Shown: one piece after another, positions 33,886 to 44,649 of the stretch
Numbering within the stretch: the stretch's first letter is position 1
Layout: each line of letters opens with the position of its first letter
Source of the DNA: Trichobilharzia regenti
Lineage: Eukaryota; Platyhelminthes; Trematoda; Strigeidida; Schistosomatidae
DNA length: 64,000 nucleotides
Direction of reading: 5' to 3'
Assembly: GCA_944472135.2 (NCBI GenBank)
Contig: OX235263.1
Location: 1,409,517 to 1,473,516 of the forward strand
Translations under genes and position numbers: made by a program
The notes under the pieces: model-generated
Seen by the model: the letters and a program-made list of their open reading frames with translations, nothing else
Told to the model about the DNA's origin: nothing
The model's database searches: none

Positions 33886-34354
33886 TTATTTCTTAAATAT
33901 ACAGAGAGTATTCTGGCTACATCACTTTGCAAAAACCATTGCTATCAAACCAATTTGGACCTAATCTCTGCATACGGAAAGATAGTGTGGCTAATCTTCT
34001 GATAGCCTAATAACTGAATGTTTTGCCTTTGTGTTTGTGTTTTCGTCAGTTCACAATTTTTCTGATGACAATACCTGAACTGTACTCATCATTAATACCT
34101 CAGTTTAACTAATTGTTTGCCTACGTAATAATTTTACTTTCACTCACCATTCTTCGCCACACACACCTTTATATCTCGAACGTTCCATCACACTATGTAT
34201 ACAAAAACTTTGGTTCTTTGTGTATTTGTTGGATTATTCACTGTCTTGTGCTCTTCTGTCTTGTTTCACAACTTGAAATACCTTGAGTTGAGATAAATAT
34301 TTTAGTTTGTTGTACATTATTGCATCTGTGAATAAATGATAGGCTCTTAGAACG
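33886..34354. other. unassigned interval (right arm)
   Basis: Mirror of 13746-14214. Confidence 0.4.
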
Positions 34355-35650
34355 AAAGTTCTCTGGAGATGCTTGGCTGTAAAGGGAGTTCCAAGAAAAT
34401 ATATTGCACTGATTAGGGCAGTCTACTCGTACTCATACAGCCAGGTGAGGGCTAACGGTGAGCTGTCATCTGAACTGGTGACGACCAGTGATGTCCATCA
34501 GGATGCCCATTATCTCCTTTTCTATTCAACTTCATCATAGATGTGTTAATGGACTTAACCCTAACTCACTTCAGCGACTCAGGGATTGACTTGCTACCGG
34601 GGAATAATCTCGTTGACTTGGAATATGCAGACGATATGGTCCTTCTAGGCGAAGACGCTGACGAAATGCAGAGTCTTCTAAACACCTTGAGCCGCAATCT
34701 ACGAATGTTTGGCATGCGATTCGCTCCCGCCAAATGCAAGATGATGTTACAGGACTGGACTACATCGACGCCTAGTTTAAAAATAGGAAGTGAAGTGGTA
34801 GAGCACGTGACCGCTTCACTTATTTGGGAAGTACCATCAGCCCCAACGCCAACGGGTTGATCTCTGACGAAATCTCAGCACGAATACAGGGGCTCGTTTC
34901 GCATTTGCCAGTTTACGCCGACTCTGGCGTAGACGAGATGTTCGACTATCGACCAAAGGGCGGGTGTATTGCTCATCAGTCCGCTCCGTCCTCCTTTATG
35001 GTTGTGAGACCTGGCCACTGAGATTGGAAGACATGAAAAGGCCAGCTAGCTGTCTTTGATCACAGGTGCCTGCGCTCTATTTCCCGTGTAAAGTGGCATA
35101 ATAAGGTGAGCTACATTGAAGTTAGGCGCCGAGTGCTAGGTAAACAAGGGAAATCAATCGACGAAGTCGTGAAGCTACAAAGACTGAGATGGTTAGGACA
35201 TGTGTTACGTATGCGAAGCCATCGCCTCCCTCGATGAGCAATGTTAGCGGATATAGGGTCAGGCTGGAAAAAAGCTAGCGGCGGTCAAACCAAAACTTGG
35301 CTTCACCAGTCAATGAAATCCACAACAGTTGGTCTAAGCCACGTAGGAAGGTGTAGACTTCCAGGCTGGGGTCCTCGGGACGGTAAAAATCTATGGTTGG
35401 AAACAATTGGGGACATGGCCAAAATCGTTCTCAGTGACGCAGATGCATCTACTCCTTGTGACTTATGATCTCCAATGAAACTGTTTTGTTTTTCTTTATT
35501 ACTCCTTTGTCTCACACCCTGCTCACTGTCTCTATTATGCTTTTCTTGTACTTTCTTCTCTTGCTTCGCGTGCTACACGGAATGTGGCGACTTGAACTGC
35601 CGCACATTTGTACAAAGTTCTATGCCGAAAACAGACAGACAGTCTTAGAA
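34355..35650 (+). mobile_element. RTE-1 LINE RT and 3' end (right arm)
   Basis: Reads CLAVKGVPRKYIALIRAVYS, SQVRANGELSSELV, a frame-shifted SGVRQGCPLS region near 34485-34515, then frame 34543-34860 with NNLVDLEYADDMVLLGEDA and FGMRFAPAKCKMMLQDW. A shift after VVEHV breaks FTYLGST. The C-terminal part and 3' end lie at 35000-35650. Confidence 0.85.
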
Positions 35651-35676
35651 CGTGATATAAATTCATGCAATAAGAA

Positions 35677-35870
35677 ACATTTTTTAAAATTATTTTTAAT
35701 TACAGCTTCATACCACATCGTATGTTTTGGTACAGGTATGGAATTTTCACCATGGATATCGGTAGCCCAAATTTTGCAGGCCAACCATAGATATCAGGTG
35801 TGCGTCGGCAGGGGATCAAACCTCGGACCGTGTGCATGGTCGGCGAGAGTCCTAATCACTGTGCCATCCA
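35677..35870 (-). mobile_element. tRNA-derived SINE (right arm)
   Basis: Partner of 12222-12415, with A and B boxes on the minus strand; the B box is slightly altered ('ggtttgatcccc'). Confidence 0.8.
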
Positions 35871-35904
35871 AGAAACAAAAAAGTGTTTGTATTATCCTGC
35901 AACA

Positions 35905-36815
35905 GTAATAATAATAATTTGCTTTATTCAAAAACAGCACTTGTGATACAGAATGCAGTTCTCAGCATTTCACTAAAGTGTTGCATCCAGTTAGTAAATT
36001 AACAATAAAATAAAATTCCACATAGATTATGCGTAATCTCAGTTAGTTTTGACAACAACATATTAGCATATCGACAGCAAAGCCAAAAGTGAACAGAATG
36101 TTTGAAGGTGTTAGAAAAGTAGACAGTAGCATACTTACTGGCGTAAGTGGTAACAAGAAAGTCGAGATGTACAAAGTGTGGAAGAATGAAGATGAATGTT
36201 TTAAGTACAGTTTTTAAGGAAGAGAAAAGCAAAACAGCACATAACAAAAACAGAGAGAGAGAGAGAAAAGGAGAAGGAAGAAAGAAAACGTTGAACCTAT
36301 TAATGATATAAGTTGGAAAGACCAGATCCAGTTGTTCTACTGACTATTTCATAAGTTATAGGTATCACGCCAAATGCTTTCTTTATCGCACAGAAAACGA
36401 ACGACCCAAGTAGGTTATGGTTGAGTTTTTGTACTTACTAGTGCGAGCATATAGTTTTCTATATAGGCTTCTGGTCCTGCCTGATGAGATAGATACAAGG
36501 AGAGAGTTGTGAATGAAGAGGGTGGTGTGAGTTAGATAGAATGAATTTAGCCTATTTTTCAGATGAGTCTATGTGCCTGTACACCAGAATACTAACAAGC
36601 TGGTTAAGTGGCACCCTGTGGCTTACCCTGCTGATAACCTTTAAAACCCTACGTATTAAGGTATAGCCTTTCTTCAGTAGCCCTGGAGTAACTAAGGGGA
36701 ACAATAGTGAATAATAAACAAAATACAGGAGTTAACGAATCGTCAGAGGAAGGGTTAGGTTGGTTTATATCAGAATGTCTTAATCTCTTGATGTAGAAGG
36801 TAAAACGTCCGTTCT
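35905..36815 (-). mobile_element. CR1-like LINE 3' region (right arm)
   Basis: Partner of 11280-12185; tip 'gaataaagcaaattatt' on the minus strand near 35910-35935. Confidence 0.65.
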
Positions 36816-38091
36816 TTCATTATTCGAACTGAAAAATGGAAACGATCTTATGAAAAAACGATTCATCATCACAAGATATGTAGACTTAAACCCAAACTCT
36901 TAATTTGTAGAATACCACATGATTTCTCGTTAAATTCAACTTTAATAAATGAATATCCATATCCTCATATCAATTCAATATAAGGGAGTCATTAAGGATA
37001 CTCAATGGTAATCAGTTATTAGCATGTTTTCCTCGAGAACCTTTAGAACTCTTTTATTCTAAATTTCTGGTTTCTACAATATCAACATGTAACCGTTAAT
37101 AGACAAACACGATCTTCCGTTTATTGATTACTAAGGAAGTAAAAATTATTTAAAGCAGGCATTATGATAACTATTCACCAAAATCTGTAACATGAAACCG
37201 TTGTAATTTCACATTTTTATCATACAATTTTGAAAATGTTCCTTCTCCACAAAACTGATAATATCAAGTCAAGGCAGATTTCCATTAATTTCCTTGTTTG
37301 ATAAAATTAATTGATAATCCTAAGGTATTGCCTATAGAAGAAGGCAGGATGCTTCCGACTTCTGTGTATTGGACAAGTTCTCTCTCTCTTTCTGTTTGCG
37401 CACACAGAAGCTTGAACGATGTGTTAAGAAGAAATTCCTTTCAGCCAATGTCTGCTTTTTTTATGGTTTTTCAACCGTTTTCTTTTTATGATTTCCTATT
37501 CACTTTTAGTTACAGAATATCATATCTTGATCAGGCTTTTATTTTAAACCCAAAAAAATTATTATGTATCTTATCCAAAAATACTTTCAGTTTTTTTTTG
37601 CTCTTGCTTTCAGTAATGTTTGATCCTCATCTCTGATAAAAACTTACAAATACTTCAGTCAACTATTGTAAATGAACGTGAAAATTGAACGTTTATTCAT
37701 TGGCCTTGGTCGCCATTGGCAGGCAACTCAAAGGCGTGAATGGTTCAGTCGTGTATACGTTGGAAGAAGAAGACGAAAAAATACGAATAAAAGTGCAGTA
37801 CGTTATTTGTAAAACATTGATTTAAAGACTTCTGTATCATTTTTTCGATTTCAAATGCTGAACAATATAAGTTACTACAAATACTGGTGTATTGGAGTGA
37901 AATTCGATAATCAATCATAGTAGTTATCGATTCGGAGCGTGTTCACAAATACTAGGAACTTAGGGTTAAGTTCCGGGATAACTCATGCTCATTAATAAAG
38001 AGTGTGACTGCAGAGTACTCACAGTGGAAAAACGATTATGCGCAGTTCTCACTAAAATAATACTAATAACAATATTAATAAGACTGGTTTG
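36816..38091. other. unassigned interval (right arm)
   Basis: Mirror of 9991-11279. The frame 37298-37636 encodes a low-complexity hydrophobic stretch, is not open in the partner arm, and I do not call it a gene. Confidence 0.45.
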
Positions 38092-39190
38092 TGGGATAAG
38101 AATGCACTCAGACCATTCAGGTCATCAATAAAATGTTGTTGGAGATATATGTAGACGATACGTTAGTAATAATGAGAAGAACACAACGATGTTGAGAAAT
38201 TCTTCTCACACACACACACATAAACATTCATGTCGATTCAATAAAATTCACTATGTAAAATAGACAATGAAATTGTGGAACTGTCTATGTTAGATTGTGA
38301 AATACAAAGAGTAACAGATGGTAGCACAAGAAACGACGCTACATTAGAAAAACTACACACTCTGAAAGATTCCTTGATTATCCATCACTCAGCTCATCCA
38401 CTCATACGAAAACGAGGATTGATACAAAGTATTGTAGATAGAATACGCAGACTTAAAACAACACCAGAGGACCAGCGTAAAAAAATAAACCTCCTATTCA
38501 AAATATTACTCGACAACAACTACCCAAAAGAATTTATCAAAGATAATATAAAAAAGAGGGAAAAAAAGGGTGAAATTGAAGAATGACAAGACGGAAGAAT
38601 GCAAACAAATAGTCACAATATCATATGAAAATGGTACATCAAAGGCAATTCAAAGAAACCTCAAAAATATCGGTATTTGCACAACGTTCAAACGACAAAT
38701 CTAATTAAAAATTAAAAACAAACTAAAACAACTGAAAGATCCCATAAAAATGATGGTTATAAACAATGTGATTTATAAAATATCTTGTGCTGAGTGTTCG
38801 ACTATATATCTGGGCTAAACGTCCAGATCACTGAAAATAAGAGTGAGTGAACATAAACGCTTAACTAAAGCTCAACCCTAACTGGAACACAAACTTACAA
38901 GAATTTAGAAATAAAAAATCATCTATAGCTGCACATGGATGCGACAAAACCACAATATCGACTTGAGAAATGTTTGTATTCTAAAAATTAATATGAAGAA
39001 TTGGAAAGAGAGACATAACTTAAACTCTAATCATATTAGAGTCACAATGGATACATGTAACAAGGATAACTCAGCAGTGATTTTGCTCGAAATATTGCCA
39101 ATAACAAAACTTATCATTGAAGTAATAGCAACAGTCCAATTACTCACAAAAGAAACTGTATGCAGACATTGTTTACAAGAGAGTTCAAAC
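38092..39190 (+). mobile_element. PLE copy with RT end and GIY-YIG (right arm)
   Basis: LEIYVDDTLVIM at about 38139-38175 is the RT catalytic box. A (CA)n run at 38206-38220 sits in what was coding sequence. Frame 38275-38586 holds MLDCEIQRVTDGSTRND and HHSAHPLIRKRGLIQSIVDR, the RT thumb. VIYKISCAECSTIYLG near 38769-38816 is the GIY-YIG core followed by a stop where Q is expected. Confidence 0.85.
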
Positions 39191-39928
39191 ACATTGTAGC
39201 ACACCAGAGTTGAAAAGATTGGAAGAAAAATACTTACAAATGGTCTTAAAGAAGAATGGTTATCCAAAATATTTCATCAAAAAGAGTTCAAAGTCGAATC
39301 AAAATGCCAACAAAGAACCATCACCTAAGAACAAAAAAGAAATTCATCCTACAGTACATCAGAAATATCTCTGAAATAACGGCTAGAATAATGAAACCGT
39401 TTCGTCTAGATGTAGCACAGAAACCAGTCGAATCGCTTAATTCGATCTTATGCAAACCAAAATATCCAACAGAAAAAGGGGATAAAATTAACACCATTTA
39501 CAAAATAAATTGTATAAACTGTAACAAGCGTTACATGGGCCAAAGTGGGCGTCCCTTCGAATAAGAATCCAGGAACACAAATCAGCCGTGAAAAGACATG
39601 ATATATATTCCTTTTTCATATCACTGCATATACTCCTAGAAGCCTGGTACTCAAACGAAAATGCAATTAGAAAAAACACGTTAATATAGACGAAATATAC
39701 CAACTAATAAAAAGTAAATCAGATGACCAGAAAGTTTAAAATCCCATTCAATAGAAAACTGTCAGTACATACCTAAAGATGGTTACCGGGAGACTCAATT
39801 ATATCACTCATGAAGAAATTTCAATCATTTCACTTTATCCTAAATACTGCGCTGAATATGTCGTCCAGAAAGACGATGAAAGCTCTGCAATTAAACCAAG
39901 GAGCTCAGAGAACACTATCAATTGCAAA
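39191..39928 (+). mobile_element. PLE-A-like 3' part (right arm), head-to-tail with previous
   Basis: Begins in the RT end (LKRLEEKYLQMVLKKNGYP near 39210-39265), then frame 39256-39564 to IYKINCINCNKRYMGQSGRP, where one base is missing relative to the left arm. The 3' end of the element coincides with the outer edge of the palindrome. Confidence 0.85.
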
Positions 39929-39933
39929 TCATC

Positions 39934-40567
39934 CACCTGAGTTACAAATCTTTTCTATTATTTCAATAATAACAAGTATTTTAATTCTATTCCATACTAC
40001 TACTAGTATTATTATTATTTTATATGTTTACACTCATGATTCGATTCCCTCACCGGGTATAGCTTCTTAAAAACCGTATATGTAGGATTGTACAGCTTGA
40101 TAATAAATTCGTTATGGAAGAGAGTCTCTTCGATGAATCACTTGTTTTGATTTTCTATACGTTACAATGGGAAGTTTCCATGAATATATATATTATATAA
40201 GGAAAATATATGATTGGGTACATAAGCTGATAGTTGTTAAATGTTTCACATTGTGGTATCGAGTACAGAAACATATTTTCTAGTGCCTTTTCTCTGTCGA
40301 AGTTTGAATCACTCACAGCTGTAATTTTATTTACTGTATAGGGTAAAAAAATGGCAAACAGAAAAAAAACATATGAAAACTTACTTACTCCACTCTTATT
40401 AGAACTAGTGACTGACACACGCTTCAGATTTGAGGCATACATTCAAAATGATAGAACTTATCATATGATGCTTCTTTGACGTATTGCCTTGATTGCGTCT
40501 TAAAAGACGAAGGAATTAATCCACTTGTCGATAATTTTCTTTTGCATTTAGAATATGGCATAAATGG

Positions 40568-40568
<1 letters not shown>
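39934..40568. other. unassigned interval with a minus-strand candidate frame
   Basis: Outside the palindrome. A 95-codon minus frame (40442-40155) has a hydrophobic segment (SYVFFLFAIFLPYTV). It overlaps splice-like signals on the minus strand: a donor gtaagtaag at 40388-40380 and acceptors ...tacag (40334) and attacag (40318). It could be an exon of an unknown gene or chance. Confidence 0.25.

Positions 40569-40601
<33 letters not shown>
40569..40601 (+). repeat. (TAA)11 microsatellite
   Basis: Eleven uninterrupted TAA units; such tracts often mark old LINE 3' tails. Confidence 0.95.
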
Positions 40602-40602
<1 letters not shown>

Positions 40603-40799
40603 TAGTAATTTAATTTATTGCTGGCTATTAATAATAAGTCAAATTTATCTTGCTTTATTCGATAAAAGGAGATTCCTATTCACCTGGTAGAGTGGAGATG
40701 TTTTATTTAACGAAGTAAAGTTAGAGTTTTGCATTACAATTATATTCATTATCCTTGATTTATTCGGAGTTTTAGGCAAATGACTTGGCCACATTTTTT

Positions 40800-41035
40800 G
40801 TCTATCAAGTTACTTCATATGCTCTATGTGTAATGTCAGACAGACTCGAAGAATTAAAGCCGAAAACCAACAAGTTCAAAAGGAGAAGCAGCCAGGCAAG
40901 ACAGGAGGACTTCAAGTGGACATATAGAAGATGCACGTGATGAAAATAACCAACGATCCAACCAACAGCAACAAAAGCAGTTGTCAGCATCAATCCCTAT
41001 CAACGGAATAGATTTGGAAACATTTATTTCCCATT
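40800..41035 (+). mobile_element. short RTE-2 internal fragment
   Basis: Matches the region just after the RT palm of other RTE-2 copies: 'acaggaggacttcaagtgg', 'acatatagaagatgcacgtg', 'atgaaaataaccaacgatcc', aligned with the (VNIDKTEVMKIT) block near 14600 and 56250. Cut at both ends. Confidence 0.65.
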
Positions 41036-41090
41036 ACGAATTTAAAACACACATCGGTGTAGACTCGATGAGTTAGGAAGAATTCAATAA

Positions 41091-42026
41091 TCAATCTTCC
41101 TTTTTCTCTCCACCTACATAGATTATTTTTTGGAACTTAAACCCTCTCCCACCCATCCTATTGTGTGATTGTGTGTTAGTGCAGTGCAATTTCTGAGTTT
41201 GTTTTTTCAACTTACTTATCTTCTCGGGGTCAAACATTCTTACCTTAGCTAACTTCTTATGTTCTGACAAACTGACTGCCCACGAACTATTAGTTTGACC
41301 TGTATACTTGACTTCATGGTCATTGCAGGGTATTTTGTAGATAATATTATTTTGTCTAATTGGGTCAATTAGGGCCTTTAACCTAAACAGCTTGTACCTG
41401 AGTGAGTTTGTAGGTTTAAATGCCACCAGCCTAATTCCTGCTTTATTTAGAATCCTACGTAGGGTGGTCTCAGATGTCCCCTCTTTATATGGTATAACTG
41501 TAGATGACTTATATTCTCTCTTATTTATGTTATTATTACTAGTTCCACAATTATTTTTATTTTGTTTTTGGTCTTTACTGATCTTCCTAATGAATTTTAT
41601 GGAATAGTTATTTAACACCAACGCTTCTTCTATCTGTTTTGTTTCGTCATTTAAGTCTTTTCTTGTGCTACTTAGTGCTATGGCTCGGCTTGTTAGACAT
41701 TTCACTAAACCTGCCTCAACAGTTAACGGATGAGACGAATTTAAGTCTAAATATCTATTAGAATGAGTTGGTTTTCTGTAAACACTAGTGTGCAGTGTAC
41801 CTTCTTCTATTCTTTTAATTTTACAATATAACATCACAGCTAATTCTCCTTGTTTATCTTTCGACTCAAGTGTCAATTTTATTCCCTCTACTAGTGAGTT
41901 TATGTGTGTCAGGAAGCTAGAGATATGTTCTATTTTTAACACAGTGGAAGTGTCATCCCCATATATCCACCATATTTTTGGAGTAGGATTAAATGTATTG
42001 AGAGCACTATTTTCCCAGCTGTCCAT
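41091..42026 (-). CDS. PLE-D partial RT plus GIY-YIG endonuclease, open frame
   Basis: 311 codons uninterrupted, the longest open PLE frame here. Residues about 19-26 read WWIYGDDT, corresponding to the RT catalytic box (family norm RYVDDT); R to I and V to G replacements make it suspect. VYRKPTHSNRYLDLNSSHP (about 81-99) is the RT thumb motif. IIYKIPCNDHEVKYTGQTN, about 227-245, is the GIY-YIG core, followed by SLSEHKKLAKVR. The downstream tail has GGRGFKFQKIIYVG. Upstream, 42065-42027 continues in frame as GSPISPIVADIF, so the start Met is internal and the element is 5'-truncated at about 42065. No first half of the RT is present, so the protein should be inactive in reverse transcription. 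Confidence 0.8.
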   Translation of the reverse strand: MDSWENSALNTFNPTPKIWWIYGDDTSTVLKIEHISSFLTHINSLVEGIKLTLESKDKQGELAVMLYCKIKRIEEGTLHTSVYRKPTHSNRYLDLNSSHPLTVEAGLVKCLTSRAIALSSTRKDLNDETKQIEEALVLNNYSIKFIRKISKDQKQNKNNCGTSNNNINKREYKSSTVIPYKEGTSETTLRRILNKAGIRLVAFKPTNSLRYKLFRLKALIDPIRQNNIIYKIPCNDHEVKYTGQTNSSWAVSLSEHKKLAKVRMFDPEKISKLKKQTQKLHCTNTQSHNRMGGRGFKFQKIIYVGGEKKED

Positions 42027-42065
42027 AAATATATCTGCTACGATAGGGGATATTGGTGATCCTAT
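41091..42065 (-). mobile_element. PLE-D element, 5'-truncated
   Basis: Element extent around the open frame. It abuts unassigned DNA (42066-42180) and, at its 3' side, an RTE fragment (40800-41035). Confidence 0.75.
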
Positions 42066-42179
42066 TGATAGAGTCTACACCCAACACATGCAACAGGAAT
42101 GACTCACCACTCATACCGGAAATATAGAGAATACTACTACCAATCAAATCAAACGATGGAAAATAATGAAATTATATAA

Positions 42180-42540
42180 ACGAAGTTGGAGAGTTGTGTG
42201 AGTGAGTAGTGTCTTGATATCAATATGAGTGGCAATAGTTTGTGCTCGAAACGTGGTCATCAGTTAATATTACTGTATAACTCTGTGAGACTTTAGCAAA
42301 GCACATTTTACCTATAATTGATCTATGTCCACTGACTGAATTTCCTGTACATGTCACAATATCCCCACCATACATTTTGGGTAGAATTGATAGTTTTAAA
42401 AGGCATATTCTTCCAACTCACAGTCATGCTTTTTGTTAAGATTGGGGATCACACAGTGTTTTACAGTAATTTTTAACTGAGGACGTTTCGAGCGCAAACT
42501 ATTGCAACTCACAATCTTATCAAGTCACTCAGTCACTCAC
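42180..42540. repeat. inverted pair of PLE-type terminal repeats
   Basis: A plus block (42225-42300: 'ggcaatagtttgtgctcg', 'aaacgtggtcatcagttaat', 'attactgta') faces a minus block (42440-42540) carrying the diverged same sequence ('gcgctcgaaacgtcctcag' on the minus strand). Related single copies lie at 43195-43290 and 49440-49540, each ending 'aaataaaatcttatccata'-like. The first of these adjoins a PLE-D fragment, suggesting PLE-D ends. Confidence 0.6.
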
Positions 42541-42884
42541 ACAACTCACTGGCTTCATTTATATACATAAGTGGAATTGATGATTAGAGATTTGAATGAA
42601 TATCCATATAGGGTAATATACATTCAGAAATAATAATAATATGAGTGTTATTGATCAACTTTAATTAGATGCGAAATAAGACGAGTGTTTTTATAGTCAT
42701 AATTCATAAGTAACTTGTTAGAATGTTGTGATGTACGTGAATTGAAGTGAAATCGAAATTTGAGATTATTTATTATCCTTCTGTGATAATATCTTCCATT
42801 TCTCTGGTATTTGCACTGAGTCGTTTCTGTTGCATGTGTTGTCTTGGGCGTAGGCAGATTCCATGGACTAGGCAGGATTCAGTA

Positions 42885-43195
42885 GACAACTTTTCTCTCT
42901 CTCCTCTTCACCTACATAGATTACTTCTGAGAATCTCAACTTTCTCCCACCAGCCTATTGTGTGGTTGTGTGTTAATGCATGCAGTGCGATAGGTGCTTT
43001 TTTTTTCTAAATTACTTATATTCTCGGGGTCGACCATTCTTACCTTATCTAAATTCTTATGTTGCGAGAACCTGACTACCCCTGACCTACTAATTTGACC
43101 CATATAGTTGACCTCACAGTGATTCCAGGGTATTTTGTAAATTATATTATTTTGTTTTTATAGGGTACACCGGGTCTTTTAGCCTCCAATTATGT
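42885..43195 (-). mobile_element. PLE-D GIY-YIG fragment
   Basis: Minus strand reads IIYKIPWNHCEVNYMGQIS, RFSQHKNLDKVRMVDPEN, then a tail parallel to 41091-41250. W replaces the first core cysteine. It meets a plus-oriented terminal repeat at 43195. Confidence 0.75.
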
Positions 43196-43290
43196 GAGTA
43201 ACTTGATATGAAACGTCATCAGTTAATAATACTGTACCACACTGTGTGTTTTATCATAATAAAGTCTTATTCATAATGGCTTGGAAATCA
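43195..43290 (+). repeat. PLE-type terminal repeat
   Basis: 'gaaacgtcatcagttaata' through 'cataataaagtcttattca'; family as at 42225-42300. 43291-43424 holds nothing recognised. Confidence 0.5.
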
Positions 43291-43424
43291 TTTATAAAAA
43301 ATGGTGCAGTCATATGCATAAATTCATGAAAAACCTATTTATGCAAAAGCCCAAACCTGTTTTATATGTGTCCAAAAATCATTTGTTACCACGCTGAACC
43401 TGTCTTGGTTATGCAGTGTGCATC

Positions 43425-43612
43425 GGTGACACAGTGGTTAGGACTCTCACCGACCATGCATATGCTCCAGGGTTCGATCCCCTGCCACCGATTCACACCT
43501 GATAACTGCCTGTAATATTAGGGCTACCAATATCACATGATGAAAATTCCACACGCGTACCAAAAATATACGGTGTGGAATCAAGTTATATTCAAAAATA
43601 ATTAAAAATAAA
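43425..43612 (+). mobile_element. tRNA-derived SINE
   Basis: A box 'tgacacagtggttaggac', B box 'gggttcgatcccc', family body with 'agggctacc' and 'gaaaattcca', A/T-rich tail. It faces a minus copy 155 bases downstream. Confidence 0.85.
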
Positions 43613-43767
43613 ATTTTCGGACATTTTAATCCATATGAGTTAAAATGTCGACCTTGATGTTCTCTTGCCTTTTTACATCTGTGATCAGAATGTTTGGAAT
43701 CACAAATATATATCACACGTTACAGATAAATCACGTCTACTTGTTATTCTGTAGGAATTCTATTTCA

Positions 43768-43968
43768 GAAATATTTTGTTTATTTTTTTTTAAAATTTTG
43801 GTGACAGCCTGAAACCACACAGTATGTTTGGTACACGTATAGGATTTTCAGCATGTGATATCGTTAGACTTATTTTCGCAGGCTGACCAACTGATATCAG
43901 GTGTTAGTCGTTACGGGGATCGAACCTCGAACCATTTACATGATCGGCGAGTGTTCTAACCACAGAAT
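43768..43968 (-). mobile_element. tRNA-derived SINE, inverted partner
   Basis: On the minus strand: 'gtggttagaacactcgcc' A box, 'ggttcgatcccc' B box, body with 'gcctgcgaaaataagtc', tail 'tgtggtttcaggctgtcacc'. The two copies are tail to tail. Confidence 0.8.
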
Positions 43969-44361
43969 GCGGTTCTGGTCACTGTTAACTGTGTGATTAT
44001 TCTTTCTCACACATCCGTACTGGAGGGTAAGGTTTAATAGGTAAGTGTCACTGAACTCTTCCAGTATAATTAATTCGTTAATTATACGAGTATCCTTAAT
44101 TCTTGGCTTGTATTTATATATCTGACGCCAAACTGGTTCTCGTTTATCGAACAACTAAATCTCTCGTGCAATCAAAGCTTGACATATACCCTATCGATGT
44201 TAACTCTAATTGTGTATACAATTTTTTCTATTACGAGCGATTACATTAAAATAACAAAAAAGAACATACCTCGGATTCCCTGCACAAGTACTAAACAGGT
44301 ATTTTTTCAAGGGAACAAGTGCTTTAAACAGTGGTATTGCCAGAGATCTTGTTGCTGTGCA

Positions 44362-44640
44362 TCATGAGGTGTACATCGTGAAATGCTTGAAGATTAGTAA
44401 TAGACGGTGTAAGTCAACTCTTCTCAAATCCTCCAAAGTTATTGCTATAAAACTTCGAAACCTAATTTGTGTTTTTAGAAAGATTTCTTGCCTTGACAAC
44501 TCAGCGTCTAATCTCTTCATCTCCGGGTTGATTATACAGTCTTTTACTTCCACCAACCCATCTCCCCTCTTTATACTGCAATGTAATTCAGTTTTCTTCT
44601 TTTTTCCTACTATGCCTTGAGTTAAACTCACTGCACACAT
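44362..44640 (-). other. unidentified open frame, possible exon
   Basis: 92 codons with protein-like composition (charged, few low-complexity runs): GDGLVEVKDCIINPEMKRL, then LSRQEIFLKTQIRFRSFIAI and TLEDLRRVDLHRLL. I do not recognise the family. Acceptor-like sites (tgtgcag near 44627, attgcag near 44575, minus strand) occur within it. It lies head to head with a PLE fragment at 44650. It may be host-derived or an unknown part of a repeat. Confidence 0.25.
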
Positions 44641-44649
44641 CTGTTATAA

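Larger units (their letters stand above)
25928..39933 (-). repeat. right arm of giant inverted repeat
   Basis: Inverted partner of 8150-22032 plus 25338-25470, with the same elements in reverse order and orientation. It lacks the 3.3-kb LINE and so preserves the original junction. The outer end near 39933 is the PLE-A tail ('cagctcagagaac' region); beyond it the two flanks differ (CR1-like tip on the left, unassigned DNA on the right). Confidence 0.93.

Noticed and set aside
35465..35908. 147-codon plus frame (and its partner at 12184-12618)
   Set aside because: It runs through the RTE-1 3' end and then the antisense of a SINE; no protein family features.
37298..37636. 112-codon plus frame rich in L, S, F
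   Set aside because: Not open in the mirrored left-arm sequence, low complexity, no family match.
42440..42505. Second hammerhead type in PLE-like ends ('ctcgaaacgtcc' with upstream 'ttgataag')
   Set aside because: C3 and G8 do not fit, and stem II cannot close next to CGAAAC; only the 3' half of a core is suggestive, so I list it as a terminal repeat.
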